DNA from: an uncultured Bacillota bacterium
GTDB taxonomy: Bacteria; Bacillota; Clostridia; Lachnospirales; Lachnospiraceae
Assembly (NCBI GenBank): GCA_958352855.1
Contig: CATWQE010000001.1
Location: forward strand, 196,596-260,595
Direction of reading: 5' to 3'
DNA: 64,000 nt
The position numbers were made by a program, and so were the translations under genes. This document shows positions 24,433 to 32,813 of the stretch, one piece after another. The number at the start of each line of letters is the position of its first letter. The stretch's first letter is position 1. The notes beneath the pieces are model-generated. The model searched no databases and was not told the DNA's origin. It worked only from the letters and a program-made list of their open reading frames with translations.

Positions 24433-25407
24433 ATGATTGATTCTTACGGGAGAACCATTAACTATCTCCGTATTTCTGTGACAGACCGTTGTAATCTCCG
24501 CTGTCAGTATTGTATGCCTGAATCTTTACCTTCTATTGACCATGAAGAAATCTTCCGTTTTGAAGAAATCCTGCAAATTTGTCAATATATGGGGGAGCTT
24601 GGCATTCACAGGTTTAAAATTACAGGTGGGGAGCCCTTTGTACGAAAAGGCTGCATGGATTTCCTGCGGCAGCTAAAAGCCCTGCCTTGCACCGAACAGG
24701 TTACCATTACAACCAATGGAATTCTTCTGGGGGAATTTCTTCCTGAATTAAAAGAAATTGGTATTGATGGTATTAATATCAGCCTGGATACTTTGCAGCC
24801 TGAGGTGTTCCGGCAAATCACCGGACATGATGGTCTGGAGACCGTATTGGAAAACATCGTAAAAAGTCAGGCGTCAGGCATACGAACCAAAGTCAATACA
24901 GTTCTTTTAAAGGGCATCAATGACAACGAATTTCCAGATTTACTCCATCTTGCCAGAGATTATACGGTGGACGTGCGTTTTATTGAAATTATGCCTATTG
25001 GCTTTGGAAAAAACTATGAAGGTTATAATCGGGAAAAGCTGTTACCAAAAATTGCAGAATTGTATCCTAATTACCAGGTGACTACAAAACAGCGTGGAAA
25101 CGGTCCTGCCAATTACATAAAAATCCCTGGATTTCGTGGCTGTATTGGCTTTATTGACGCTGTTCATGGTAAATTCTGCCACCAATGTAACCGAATTCGT
25201 CTGACTTCTGATGGCATGTTAAAGCTCTGTCTTTATTATGAAAATGGACTGAATCTGAAAAAACTTCTCAGAAATGGAGCTGAACCGGCAGAAATACGTT
25301 CTTCTATTGAAAGCGCCATACTACAGAAGCCTTCTGAACACCGTTTTTATTTATCTGCTCTGGAAGGAGAACCGGAGCACCGCAAAATGTCACAAATTGG
25401 AGGATAA
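24433..25407 (+). CDS. moaA: GTP 3',8-cyclase (radical SAM, molybdopterin step 1)
   Basis: 324 residues. The radical-SAM cluster motif CNLRCQYC is at residues 20-27. The C-terminal second [4Fe-4S] ligands are in KFCHQCNRIRLTSDGMLKLC. It converts GTP to 3',8-cyclo-GTP, which MoaC turns into cPMP. The C-terminus ends HRKMSQIGG, with the GG-like tail important in MoaA proteins. It begins a two-gene rightward operon with the MOSC-MogA fusion (six-base gap) and converges on moaC and the rest of the cofactor genes. Confidence 0.95.
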   Translation: MIDSYGRTINYLRISVTDRCNLRCQYCMPESLPSIDHEEIFRFEEILQICQYMGELGIHRFKITGGEPFVRKGCMDFLRQLKALPCTEQVTITTNGILLGEFLPELKEIGIDGINISLDTLQPEVFRQITGHDGLETVLENIVKSQASGIRTKVNTVLLKGINDNEFPDLLHLARDYTVDVRFIEIMPIGFGKNYEGYNREKLLPKIAELYPNYQVTTKQRGNGPANYIKIPGFRGCIGFIDAVHGKFCHQCNRIRLTSDGMLKLCLYYENGLNLKKLLRNGAEPAEIRSSIESAILQKPSEHRFYLSALEGEPEHRKMSQIGG

Positions 25408-25412
25408 AACTT

Positions 25413-26342
25413 ATGGGAATTGTAAAAGCAATCTGTATCAGCGAAAAAAAAGGAACGCAGAAACACAGGGTAGACGAAGCAGTTTTTATGGAAGACTGGG
25501 GCATTGAAAAGGATGCTCATGCCGGAAAATGGCATCGTCAGGTAAGCCTTCTCTCCTATGATAAAATTGAGGATTTCAAAAAAAGAGGAGCGGATGTTAT
25601 AGATGGGGCATTTGGAGAAAATCTGGTGGTAGAGGGGTTTGATTTCAAAAATTTGCCTGTTGGAACCATTTTTCAATGTAATGATGTAATTCTGGAAATG
25701 ACCCAGATTGGAAAGCAATGTCACTCCCACTGTGAGATTTATAAAATTATGGGTGAGTGCATTATGCCAAAAGAAGGGGTTTTTGCAAAGGTAATACAGG
25801 GCGGTACCATCCGAACCGGAGACGAAATAACCATAATAGGCGAAAAGAACCGTTTCCGCACTGCAGTCCTTACCCTTAGTGATAAAGGAGCTGCGGGAGA
25901 ACGGGAGGACAAAAGCGGGCCTCTGATTCGTGAGACCATAGAAAAAGAGAATTACCTGGTGATTGACCAGAGGATTCTTCCAGATGAACAGAATACCATT
26001 GAAAAGACCCTTATCCATCTCTGTGACAAGTTGAAAGTGGATTTAATACTCACAACTGGAGGCACTGGATTTTCTCTGCGTGACCGTACACCGGAAGCAA
26101 CTCTTGCTGTTGCAGACCGCCTGGCTCCCGGTATTTCAGAAGCTATCCGGGCTTACTCCATGCAAATTACCAATCGGGCTATGCTAAGCCGGGGCGTTTC
26201 TGTACTGCGGGGACAAACTCTGATTATTAATCTTCCTGGCAGCCCAAAAGCTGTAAAGGAAAGTCTGGATTGTATTCTTCCGGCTCTTGGCCATGGTCTG
26301 GAAATTTTAAAGGGCAGCGCCTCTGAGTGCGCCCGCCCTTAA
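25413..26342 (+). CDS. MOSC domain - MogA/MoaB fusion
   Basis: 309 residues in two parts. Residues 1 to about 145 are a MOSC domain (GIEKDAHAGKWHRQVSLLS, GAFGENLVVEGFD, EMTQIGKQCHSHCEIY with the conserved Cys). From about 148 it is MogA/MoaB-like: VLTLSDKGAAGEREDKSG, LILTTGGTGFSLRDRTPEAT, INLPGSPKAV. The MogA part adenylates molybdopterin before metal insertion. MOSC domains bind sulfur or the finished cofactor in sulfurylation or transfer. The fusion joins adenylation with a handling step. A Shine-Dalgarno GGAGG lies in the end of moaA. A second, stand-alone MOSC gene lies 500 bases downstream on the other strand. Confidence 0.9.
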   Translation: MGIVKAICISEKKGTQKHRVDEAVFMEDWGIEKDAHAGKWHRQVSLLSYDKIEDFKKRGADVIDGAFGENLVVEGFDFKNLPVGTIFQCNDVILEMTQIGKQCHSHCEIYKIMGECIMPKEGVFAKVIQGGTIRTGDEITIIGEKNRFRTAVLTLSDKGAAGEREDKSGPLIRETIEKENYLVIDQRILPDEQNTIEKTLIHLCDKLKVDLILTTGGTGFSLRDRTPEATLAVADRLAPGISEAIRAYSMQITNRAMLSRGVSVLRGQTLIINLPGSPKAVKESLDCILPALGHGLEILKGSASECARP

Positions 26343-26349
26343 ATACAAC

Positions 26350-26835
26350 CTATTTCTGGGAGGAAAAGTGGAAATCCCCACTTTTTCCTCCTGTTTTTTC
26401 TACCAAATGAATATCCTGAATCACCATTTTCTTGTCTATGGCTTTACACATATCATAAATGGTGAGAAGGGCAGCGCTGACTCCATGAAGAGCCTCCATC
26501 TCTACCCCCGTTTTTCCTTCTGTTTTCACAGTGCAAACAGCCTGAATAGCATGTTCCTCTGGAATCACCTGGAAGTCTACGGAGCATTTTTGAATCATCA
26601 AAGGATGACACATGGGGATAATAGAAGAGGTTTGCTTCACTGCCATGATTCCTGCCACTCTTGCCACACCCAGCACATCTCCTTTTTTCACTTTTTGCTC
26701 CAAAACCGCCTGCAAAATCTCCTCTGATACCAGGATTTTTCCTTGCGCGACTGCGGTTCTGCTGGTTGGTGCTTTGCCTGACACATCTACCATTACTGCG
26801 TTTCCATTTTTATCAAAATGATTGAATTCACCCAC
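26350..26835 (-). CDS. moaC: Cyclic pyranopterin monophosphate synthase
   Basis: 161 residues. Family signatures: FNHFDKNGNAVMVDVSGK, TSRTAVAQG, IPMCHPLMI, VKTEGKTGVEMEALHGVSAALLTIYDMCKA. It converts 3',8-cyclo-GTP to cPMP. The start is GTG at 26835, with GGAGG nine bases upstream, overlapping the end of the MOSC gene by eight bases. It is the last gene of the leftward cofactor operon and converges on the moaA operon. The rightward transcript's terminator hairpin is inside the last codons of this gene. Confidence 0.95.
   Translation of the reverse strand: MGEFNHFDKNGNAVMVDVSGKAPTSRTAVAQGKILVSEEILQAVLEQKVKKGDVLGVARVAGIMAVKQTSSIIPMCHPLMIQKCSVDFQVIPEEHAIQAVCTVKTEGKTGVEMEALHGVSAALLTIYDMCKAIDKKMVIQDIHLVEKTGGKSGDFHFSSQK
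26359..26391 (+). terminator. Terminator of moaA operon embedded in the moaC 3' end
   Basis: GGAGGAAAAGTGG pairs with CCACTTTTTCCTCC (one bulge), then TGTTTTTTC on the plus strand. The hairpin lies within the moaC coding sequence. Confidence 0.75.
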
Positions 26836-27283
26836 TAATTTTTTCCTCCATTTTTATTTCATCCCCTGTATGTAAGATGCCATCTGACAGGGGTTTTAGA
26901 AATACTGTCTGACTCTTTAACAGACAATGCTTCTTGTCTCCCAGTATACATGCTTCCGGATGACATTTTTTCCCTATCTTCTGCACTTCCAGGATAATCT
27001 CCCCTGTAATAAGGCAGTCTCCCTGTTTTAATTTTCCAATATCTAATCCTGAGACCAGAAGATTCTCCTGAAATTTCTGAAAACAGATTCCTGAAAATCC
27101 CTCTTTTTCCAGTGTGCTTCTGGCTTCCATGGTCCAGAGTGTCAATCCTGAGTCTCCTGTTTGTCCATGATAATCTCCAAGAATTCCATAACATTTGGAA
27201 ATTCTCCCTTGTTCTGTCAGGACTGTTTTTTGCCCCTTTTGGGGGCAATACTGAATCCTTTCAATTCTCCCTATCTGATCCAT
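26828..27283 (-). CDS. Stand-alone MOSC-domain protein
   Basis: 151 residues. GILGDYHGQTGDSGLTL, FQENLLVSGLDIGKLKQGD and EVQKIGKKCHPEACIL match the MOSC fold, with the conserved Cys in the KKCHPEAC segment. It is close in layout to the N-terminal half of the fusion protein. It overlaps the moeA/PBP gene by 13 bases and moaC by eight, so it is tightly coupled in the leftward operon. Likely role: cofactor binding or sulfur handling for the tungsten/molybdenum enzyme; inference from family and place. Confidence 0.85.
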   Translation of the reverse strand: MDQIGRIERIQYCPQKGQKTVLTEQGRISKCYGILGDYHGQTGDSGLTLWTMEARSTLEKEGFSGICFQKFQENLLVSGLDIGKLKQGDCLITGEIILEVQKIGKKCHPEACILGDKKHCLLKSQTVFLKPLSDGILHTGDEIKMEEKISG

Positions 27284-29181
27284 CTGATTTCTCCTGTCTT
27301 CGCCATACCATATCCTCCCAGCTTTTTTAACTCTTCTGCAAACTCCGGACTTTTCAATACCTGGAGAAAGACCTGAATCTGGGGAAGATCCATGTAGTCT
27401 TCTGGAATGGCAAATTCATACCATTCCTCACCAACTGGAATAAAATCAAGATCCATGGCTCTTGCAGCAGAAAGAACACCCATACCGGCATCTGCACTGT
27501 CACTTTTCACCAAAGCTGCTACCGCCATATGTGTGGCTGCCTCTCTGTCATATCCAGAGATACTTTCTTCTGATATCCCTTCTTGCTTCAGAAGATAATC
27601 AAATAGTACTCTGGTGCCTGCACCTCTTTGTCTGTTCACAAATCTACATTTTGTTAAATCCTGAAGTTTTTGAATTCCCAATGGATTGCCCTTCTTTACC
27701 ATAATTCCCTGGATTCTCTGAACACCTGTTACAATGGCTACGGGATTCTGAAACAGTCTTTTTACATAACTGTCATTATACATACCACTGTCCTCATCCA
27801 AAAGATGGATAGGCGCAATATGGGCTTCTCCACGTTTTAATGCCAGCAAGCCCCCCATGCTTCCCACATGAGTGCTGGACAGATGCATTCCCCTGCACAT
27901 CTGGGGCATAAGATCTGCTGCAACATCCAGAATCAAATCATGGCTTCCCGTAACAACTGCTGTATTTTTAATTTCCTCTGCATCTGTGTACAGGGAAACC
28001 GTCACCTCTTCACCGGCTTCCAGCCCCTCACAATTCTGGTCAATCACACAGAACCCATCTGCCCGTACCAACGACATAGCTGCTCCTGCGCCTCTTGCTA
28101 ATGGAGCTGCTACCATCTTATTTCCTACAATTCCTGTTTTTACTCTTACATATTCCTTATGCTTCAGGCTGGAGACCAGACGCTTGGACAAAACCGCCTT
28201 TTGTTCATAATCTCCCTGAATCACCCTCTGTCCCATATAGGCCAGAACTGGAGACACAAAATTTTCAAAGGCAATGTAGGCAGATACCGGATATCCAGGC
28301 AATCCAATTACTGGTTTGCCTGCTACCAGAGCCAGAATCACCGGTTTGCCCGGCTTAATCGCAACTCCATGAATTAATACCTCACCAAGCTCCCGAAGCA
28401 CATGCACTGTATAATCATCTCTCCCGGCGCTGGAACCCGCATTAATTAGCACCATGTCAGATATCTGGACAGCTTCCCAAACCGCTTTTTTAATCTTTTC
28501 ATAATCATCTTCCAGAATGGGATAACGATGGGCAATTCCCCCCTGCTCTGTTACCATATTTTCAAACATTCTGGAATTCGATTCAATGATACTGCCCTCC
28601 TGAATTGCTTCCCCTGGTTCTATTATCTCTGTACCTGTTGGGAAAATTCCTACAACTGGCTTTCTTACCACTTCCAATTCCATAATTCCGGCTGACAGAA
28701 GCACACCTACATCAATAGCCCGAATCTGATGGCAGCTTGGAAGAATCATTTCCCCTGCTACAATATCCTCTCCTACCGGACGTATATGCTGCCAGGCAGA
28801 AGCAGAAGCCACAATTTCTACCTCCTGCTCTGATTCTGTCTCCAGCAAATCCTCTGCCATAATCACTGCATCAAAAGGATGATGAACCGGATCGCCAGTA
28901 TCAACTACCACATAATCCACACCTTCTTTTAACCTCACAGGATTTGTCTCTGAAGCTCCATATGTGTGGGAAGAAATCACCGCAATTCCATCCATAGCGG
29001 ACGCATTGTACAAAGGAGAACTATACTTTGCGTACACTGCATGGCGGGTAACCCTTCCAAGTCCCTGTGTTACAGGGATTGTCTCATATTGAACGTCCCA
29101 TACTTTTTCCAATGCTTCTAAATATATTTTTTTTGCCTCTTCCACTGGCGTGGTTTTTAAATATAAATTTCTCTTTCCCAT
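27271..29181 (-). CDS. MoeA fused to a molybdate/tungstate-binding-protein-like domain
   Basis: 636 residues. Residues 1 to about 405 are MoeA-like (PLYNASAMDGIAV, VGEDIVAGE, IFPTGTEIIEPGE, INAGSSAGRDDYT, GVAIKPGKPVILA, GLPGYPVSAY). From about 415 the protein is PBP-like (DVAADLMPQMCRGMHLSSTHVGSMGGLLALKRGEAHIAPIHLLDED, FVNRQRGAGTRVLFDYLL), the domain also found in LysR-PBP regulators of this pathway. It lies in the cytoplasm, with no signal. MoeA inserts the metal into adenylated pterin, and the PBP domain may bind or sense the oxyanion or cofactor. It follows the second moeA by nine bases. Confidence 0.88.
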   Translation of the reverse strand: MGKRNLYLKTTPVEEAKKIYLEALEKVWDVQYETIPVTQGLGRVTRHAVYAKYSSPLYNASAMDGIAVISSHTYGASETNPVRLKEGVDYVVVDTGDPVHHPFDAVIMAEDLLETESEQEVEIVASASAWQHIRPVGEDIVAGEMILPSCHQIRAIDVGVLLSAGIMELEVVRKPVVGIFPTGTEIIEPGEAIQEGSIIESNSRMFENMVTEQGGIAHRYPILEDDYEKIKKAVWEAVQISDMVLINAGSSAGRDDYTVHVLRELGEVLIHGVAIKPGKPVILALVAGKPVIGLPGYPVSAYIAFENFVSPVLAYMGQRVIQGDYEQKAVLSKRLVSSLKHKEYVRVKTGIVGNKMVAAPLARGAGAAMSLVRADGFCVIDQNCEGLEAGEEVTVSLYTDAEEIKNTAVVTGSHDLILDVAADLMPQMCRGMHLSSTHVGSMGGLLALKRGEAHIAPIHLLDEDSGMYNDSYVKRLFQNPVAIVTGVQRIQGIMVKKGNPLGIQKLQDLTKCRFVNRQRGAGTRVLFDYLLKQEGISEESISGYDREAATHMAVAALVKSDSADAGMGVLSAARAMDLDFIPVGEEWYEFAIPEDYMDLPQIQVFLQVLKSPEFAEELKKLGGYGMAKTGEIRWIR

Positions 29182-29190
29182 ATTCCACCT

Positions 29191-30420
29191 CTAAAATGTA
29201 TGAACCCAAATACGTACTCCTGCTTTTAACCCTTCCTGGTTTAAATCCAAAACCGCATAGCCGTCAGCCCTGGTAATCGTTGACATAAGTCCTGACTTTC
29301 CCCAGACAGGTTTTGCAATATAACCATCCTCACCTGAAATCAGTTCCACAAACAACAACATTTTTCTTCCTGGCGTACCGGGCACATTCCCCTGCAGACG
29401 CGCAGGAACGGCTATCTTCTGCGGCACTCCTGTTTTCTCATAATACAGCCATGCCGGCAGCATTTCAAAAACCGCCATGGCAGCCACCGGATGTCCGGGA
29501 AGACCAATGAGCAAAACCTTATCCTCTGTATCAGCTCCCAAAATCGTGGGTTTTCCTGGTTTTAATGCAAGACCATGGGTAAACACACCTGGATTTGCCA
29601 GTTCATCAATAACCTGGGCCGTCATATCCTTTTTACCTTTGGAACTTCCTCCTGACACAATTACCATATCGCTGATTTTTTTTGCTTCCAATACCGCTTC
29701 CTTTAATTTCTCATATTCATCCCTGACTGTCCGCCTTCCACATACATGAAATCCATGCTGCTCTGCCAGCGCAGTCAGCCCGCTGGTATTAATATCATAA
29801 ATCTGTCCCCTCTGTCTTTCACACCCGGGACTTACCAATTCATCCCCTGTAGAAATAATAAAAACTTTAACTGCTTCAAAAACCTTCACTGAGGTAACTC
29901 CCTCTGCTGCCAAAGCCCCGATTTCCTGTGGACGGATTCTGGTTCCTTTTTTTAACAAAAGGCTGCCCTGTTTACAATCTTCTCCCACTTCCACCACATG
30001 TCGTCCCGGAGATACTGCGCTGTAAACCGCTATTTGCTCTTTGTCAAATTCTTCACAGTACTCTACCATTACACAACTATCTGCCCCTTCTGGAATCATC
30101 CCCCCTGTAGGCACATACGCGCAGGTACCCGGAAGAATTTTACTTTTTGCCACTGTTCCAATTGCCACATCTTCTACCACTCTCAGAAACACAGGAATGC
30201 TTTCGCCTGCTCCCATAGTATCTTTTGCCCTTACCGCATATCCGTCCACCATGGAACGTGGAAAATCCGGTATGTCCATAACGCTGTAATAATCTTCTGC
30301 CAGGATTCTGTGAAGCGCCTTCTCCAAAGGCACTTCCTCCACCCTAAGCCAGTCCTGCCCCACTGTTTTTCTTAATTTTTCTCTTGCCTCTTCCAAGGTA
30401 TCAACTCTCAAAAGTTCCAT
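29191..30420 (-). CDS. moeA: Molybdopterin molybdotransferase MoeA
   Basis: 409 residues, the full MoeA length. Motifs: PDFPRSMVDGYAVRAKD, VPTGGMIPEGADSCVMVE, VGEDCKQGSLLLKKGTRI, IISTGDELV, VSGGSSKGKKDMT, GLALKPGKPTILG, GLPGHPVAAMAVFE. It inserts Mo or W into MPT-AMP. It overlaps tupC by 20 bases and precedes the MoeA-PBP fusion. Two MoeA proteins in one operon may mean one per metal (Mo and W), as proposed for organisms with duplicated moeA. Confidence 0.95.
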   Translation of the reverse strand: MELLRVDTLEEAREKLRKTVGQDWLRVEEVPLEKALHRILAEDYYSVMDIPDFPRSMVDGYAVRAKDTMGAGESIPVFLRVVEDVAIGTVAKSKILPGTCAYVPTGGMIPEGADSCVMVEYCEEFDKEQIAVYSAVSPGRHVVEVGEDCKQGSLLLKKGTRIRPQEIGALAAEGVTSVKVFEAVKVFIISTGDELVSPGCERQRGQIYDINTSGLTALAEQHGFHVCGRRTVRDEYEKLKEAVLEAKKISDMVIVSGGSSKGKKDMTAQVIDELANPGVFTHGLALKPGKPTILGADTEDKVLLIGLPGHPVAAMAVFEMLPAWLYYEKTGVPQKIAVPARLQGNVPGTPGRKMLLFVELISGEDGYIAKPVWGKSGLMSTITRADGYAVLDLNQEGLKAGVRIWVHTF

Positions 30421-31108
30421 AATTCCCCTCCACTTGTATTACTTCATTTGCCACGAACTGCCTGATTCTTGTATCTGTAGATTCAAATAAAATCTCTTTG
30501 CTACTTCCACTTTCCAAAACTTTTCCATGGTGCATAAAATGCAGCACATCACACATTTTATAAATATGCGCCAGCCTGTGGCTGATTAAAATCCAGGTCA
30601 CAGGATTTTTTTTCTGAATTTCCAAAATCGCATTTTCAAAAAATTCCAGATTTTCCGGGTCCAGATTCGATAAGGTTTCATCTATCATAATGAATTCCGG
30701 GTGAAAAATCAGCGCCCGAATCATGGATACTTTTTGCTGTTCGCCACTGGAAAGACTTCTTGCATACTGATGCTTTTTGTGAATAAGCCCACACTGTTCC
30801 AGCCACCAGTCAACCAACTCCTCCTCCGGCTTTTCATGCCGGATTTTCAGGGGATAGCAGATATTTTCATATACACTTGCATGAATAAAATAAGGTCTCT
30901 GGGCTGTCATAGTGATTCTTTTCTGATTTATTCCTTCCCAGTCAATTTCCCCCTTATCCTGCTGTAAAATCCCCATCAGCAATTTGCACAGGGTGGTTTT
31001 TCCACATCCGTTTCCACCTATGATTCCATGGATTTTTCCTGTCTCTATATAAAGCTTTGGGATATCCATATGAAAATCTCCAAGCGTTTTTAAATCAGTA
31101 ATTCTCAT
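30401..31108 (-). CDS. tupC: Tungstate ABC transporter ATPase
   Basis: 235 residues. Walker A IIGGNGCGKTTL (about 29-40), Walker B FIMIDETLSNLD, switch His in LISHRLAHIY. The signature is degenerate (SLSSGEQQKV, Ser for Gly), and Walker B is followed by DETLSNLD. It overlaps tupB by 14 bases and moeA by 20. It energises oxyanion uptake. The Tup rather than Mod assignment comes from the TupA motif and the absence of a C-terminal MopI domain. Confidence 0.85.
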   Translation of the reverse strand: MRITDLKTLGDFHMDIPKLYIETGKIHGIIGGNGCGKTTLCKLLMGILQQDKGEIDWEGINQKRITMTAQRPYFIHASVYENICYPLKIRHEKPEEELVDWWLEQCGLIHKKHQYARSLSSGEQQKVSMIRALIFHPEFIMIDETLSNLDPENLEFFENAILEIQKKNPVTWILISHRLAHIYKMCDVLHFMHHGKVLESGSSKEILFESTDTRIRQFVANEVIQVEGNYGTFES

Positions 31109-31787
31109 TGAAATTTTCCCCTTTCTGGAAAAAATCAGCCAGACTCTGTATAAGAAAGGCCATAATCAGCAAAATCACTCCCAAAGCAAGTCCCTCTGTG
31201 AATATTCCCTGACTTTTCAAAAGAGAAATAGCAGTTGTCATGGTTCTTGTATGGCCTTTGATATTTCCCCCCACCAGCATTACTGCTCCTACTTCACTGA
31301 TGGAACGCCCAAAACCTGTTACAACAGCAAAATACAGTTCCTTTTTCAACTCCCGGATAACCAGAAGCTGTGTCTGAAGCCTGCTGGCTCCCATTGTTTT
31401 TGCAAAAACACGAATAGCCGGCGCTTTTGATACAAGACTTGTATAGGTCATTCCGCATATAATCGGCGTAATAATCAGTACCTGGGCAAAAATCATTCCC
31501 TTTATCGTAAATAAAATTTCCAGTTTCCCAAGAGGTCCTCTCCGCATCAAAAGCATATAAACAATCAGCCCGATAACCACTGGTGGGACTCCCATAAGAG
31601 TTCTGTTTATGCGGATTACCACCCTTTTCCCTGGAAATCTGGCCTTCTCCAGCAAAATTCCAAGTAAAATTCCAAGAACTGAAGATATGACTGTGGACCA
31701 GAAAGCCATCCTAAAGGTCACAAAAACAGCGTCCAAAACACCCACATCTGAAAAAAAAGTATTGATTACCTGTTTTATATACTGCAT
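31095..31787 (-). CDS. tupB: Tungstate ABC transporter permease
   Basis: 230 residues, five to six helices, with the binding-protein-dependent transport loop GFGRSISEVGAVMLVGGNIKGHTRTMTTAI (shown trimmed; EAA-like region) that contacts the ATPase. The sequence resembles TupB rather than ModB. It follows tupA after a hairpin and overlaps tupC. Together with them it imports tungstate across the membrane. Confidence 0.88.
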   Translation of the reverse strand: MQYIKQVINTFFSDVGVLDAVFVTFRMAFWSTVISSVLGILLGILLEKARFPGKRVVIRINRTLMGVPPVVIGLIVYMLLMRRGPLGKLEILFTIKGMIFAQVLIITPIICGMTYTSLVSKAPAIRVFAKTMGASRLQTQLLVIRELKKELYFAVVTGFGRSISEVGAVMLVGGNIKGHTRTMTTAISLLKSQGIFTEGLALGVILLIMAFLIQSLADFFQKGENFNENY

Positions 31788-31822
31788 TTATTTTCTCCAC
31801 ATTGTGTTTCCTGTTATAAAAT

Positions 31823-31843
31823 GGGGGCTTGCAAACAGCCCCC
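31823..31843 (-). terminator. Attenuating hairpin between tupA and tupB
   Basis: GGGGGCT/AGCCCCC stem with a 7-base loop, followed on the minus strand by ATTTTATAAC. Partial termination here would give more binding protein than permease, as is common in ABC uptake operons. Confidence 0.6.
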
Positions 31844-31850
31844 ACATGTT

Positions 31851-32765
31851 TCATTCATTGGCATTTGGTGTGAACAATGCCTGTCCATAATCTTCTACCC
31901 CATACTCTCCAATAAGGGTCTGCACTTCTTCTGAGCAAATCCATTCAATCATGGCATTTGCGCCCTCATTGTTGACTTCCGGATATTTCTCAGGATTTAC
32001 TGCAATGATGCCATATTGATTCAAAAGGTTTTCTGCGCCTTCACATACAATATCTATCTGCATTTCCACATCTGCATCATTTTTCATTTTCAGCCAGGTT
32101 CCCCTGTCTGTGAGACAATAAGCCTGTTTTTCATCTGCCATGGTAAGGGTTGCACCCATTCCCTGTCCGGATTCCAGATAATTTGGATTCTGGGCAGTAT
32201 CAATTCCTAAATCACTCCAGATTTGTTTTTCTTTTTTATCTGTTCCGGAATCATCTCCCCTGGATACAAAAGTAAGCTGCTGCTCCTGAATTGTCTGGAA
32301 TGCAGATGCAATATCTTCTGTATGTGCAATCGGCTCTTTTGGACCAACTACCACAAAGTCATTGTACATAACAGGGAAACGTTCTACCCCAAATCCGTTG
32401 GCTACAAACTCTTCTTCACTTGCTTTTGCATGAACAAGAACAATATCTACGTCACCATTTTCTCCCATTTTTAAAGCTTCGCCAGTTCCTACTGCGTTCC
32501 ACTGCAGTTCCCATCCGGTATCCTCCTTAAAAATCGGCGCAAGATAGTCAAGAAGCCCTGTGTCTGCTGTACTGGTAGTGGTTGCCATCATAAGAACACC
32601 CTTATCCTCTGTCTCCGGTTCTGTTTCAGACTCTTCTTCCTGTGTTTTTTCCTGTGTTACCGCTTCTTCCTTCTTGGGCTCAGACTCTTCTTTTTGTCCG
32701 CAGCCTCCCATAAGTCCTGTCAGCATCATACCTGCCAGAAGAACTGCCAAATTTCTTTTTTTCAT
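31851..32765 (-). CDS. tupA: Tungstate-binding lipoprotein
   Basis: 304 residues. Signal peptide with lipobox LMGGC (Cys 22), a Glu/Lys-rich linker, then ATTTSTADTGLLDYL at about 61-75, the TTTS motif that marks TupA-type tungstate binders. RGDDSGTDKKEKQIW and GMGATLTMADEKQAYCLTDRGTW are further family blocks. It captures tungstate outside the membrane for TupBC. AGGAGGAG precedes the ATG. It follows the thiF-like gene by 48 bases. Confidence 0.92.
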   Translation of the reverse strand: MKKRNLAVLLAGMMLTGLMGGCGQKEESEPKKEEAVTQEKTQEEESETEPETEDKGVLMMATTTSTADTGLLDYLAPIFKEDTGWELQWNAVGTGEALKMGENGDVDIVLVHAKASEEEFVANGFGVERFPVMYNDFVVVGPKEPIAHTEDIASAFQTIQEQQLTFVSRGDDSGTDKKEKQIWSDLGIDTAQNPNYLESGQGMGATLTMADEKQAYCLTDRGTWLKMKNDADVEMQIDIVCEGAENLLNQYGIIAVNPEKYPEVNNEGANAMIEWICSEEVQTLIGEYGVEDYGQALFTPNANE

Positions 32766-32813
32766 ACCAGTCTCCTCCTTTTGTTTCTTTCATAAAATTT
32801 TTATTGCTATAGA

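Noticed and set aside
25347..26018. Minus-strand frame of 223 codons opposite moaA and the MOSC-MogA fusion
   Set aside because: Both sense genes are unmistakable; the antisense frame has no domain or ribosome site.
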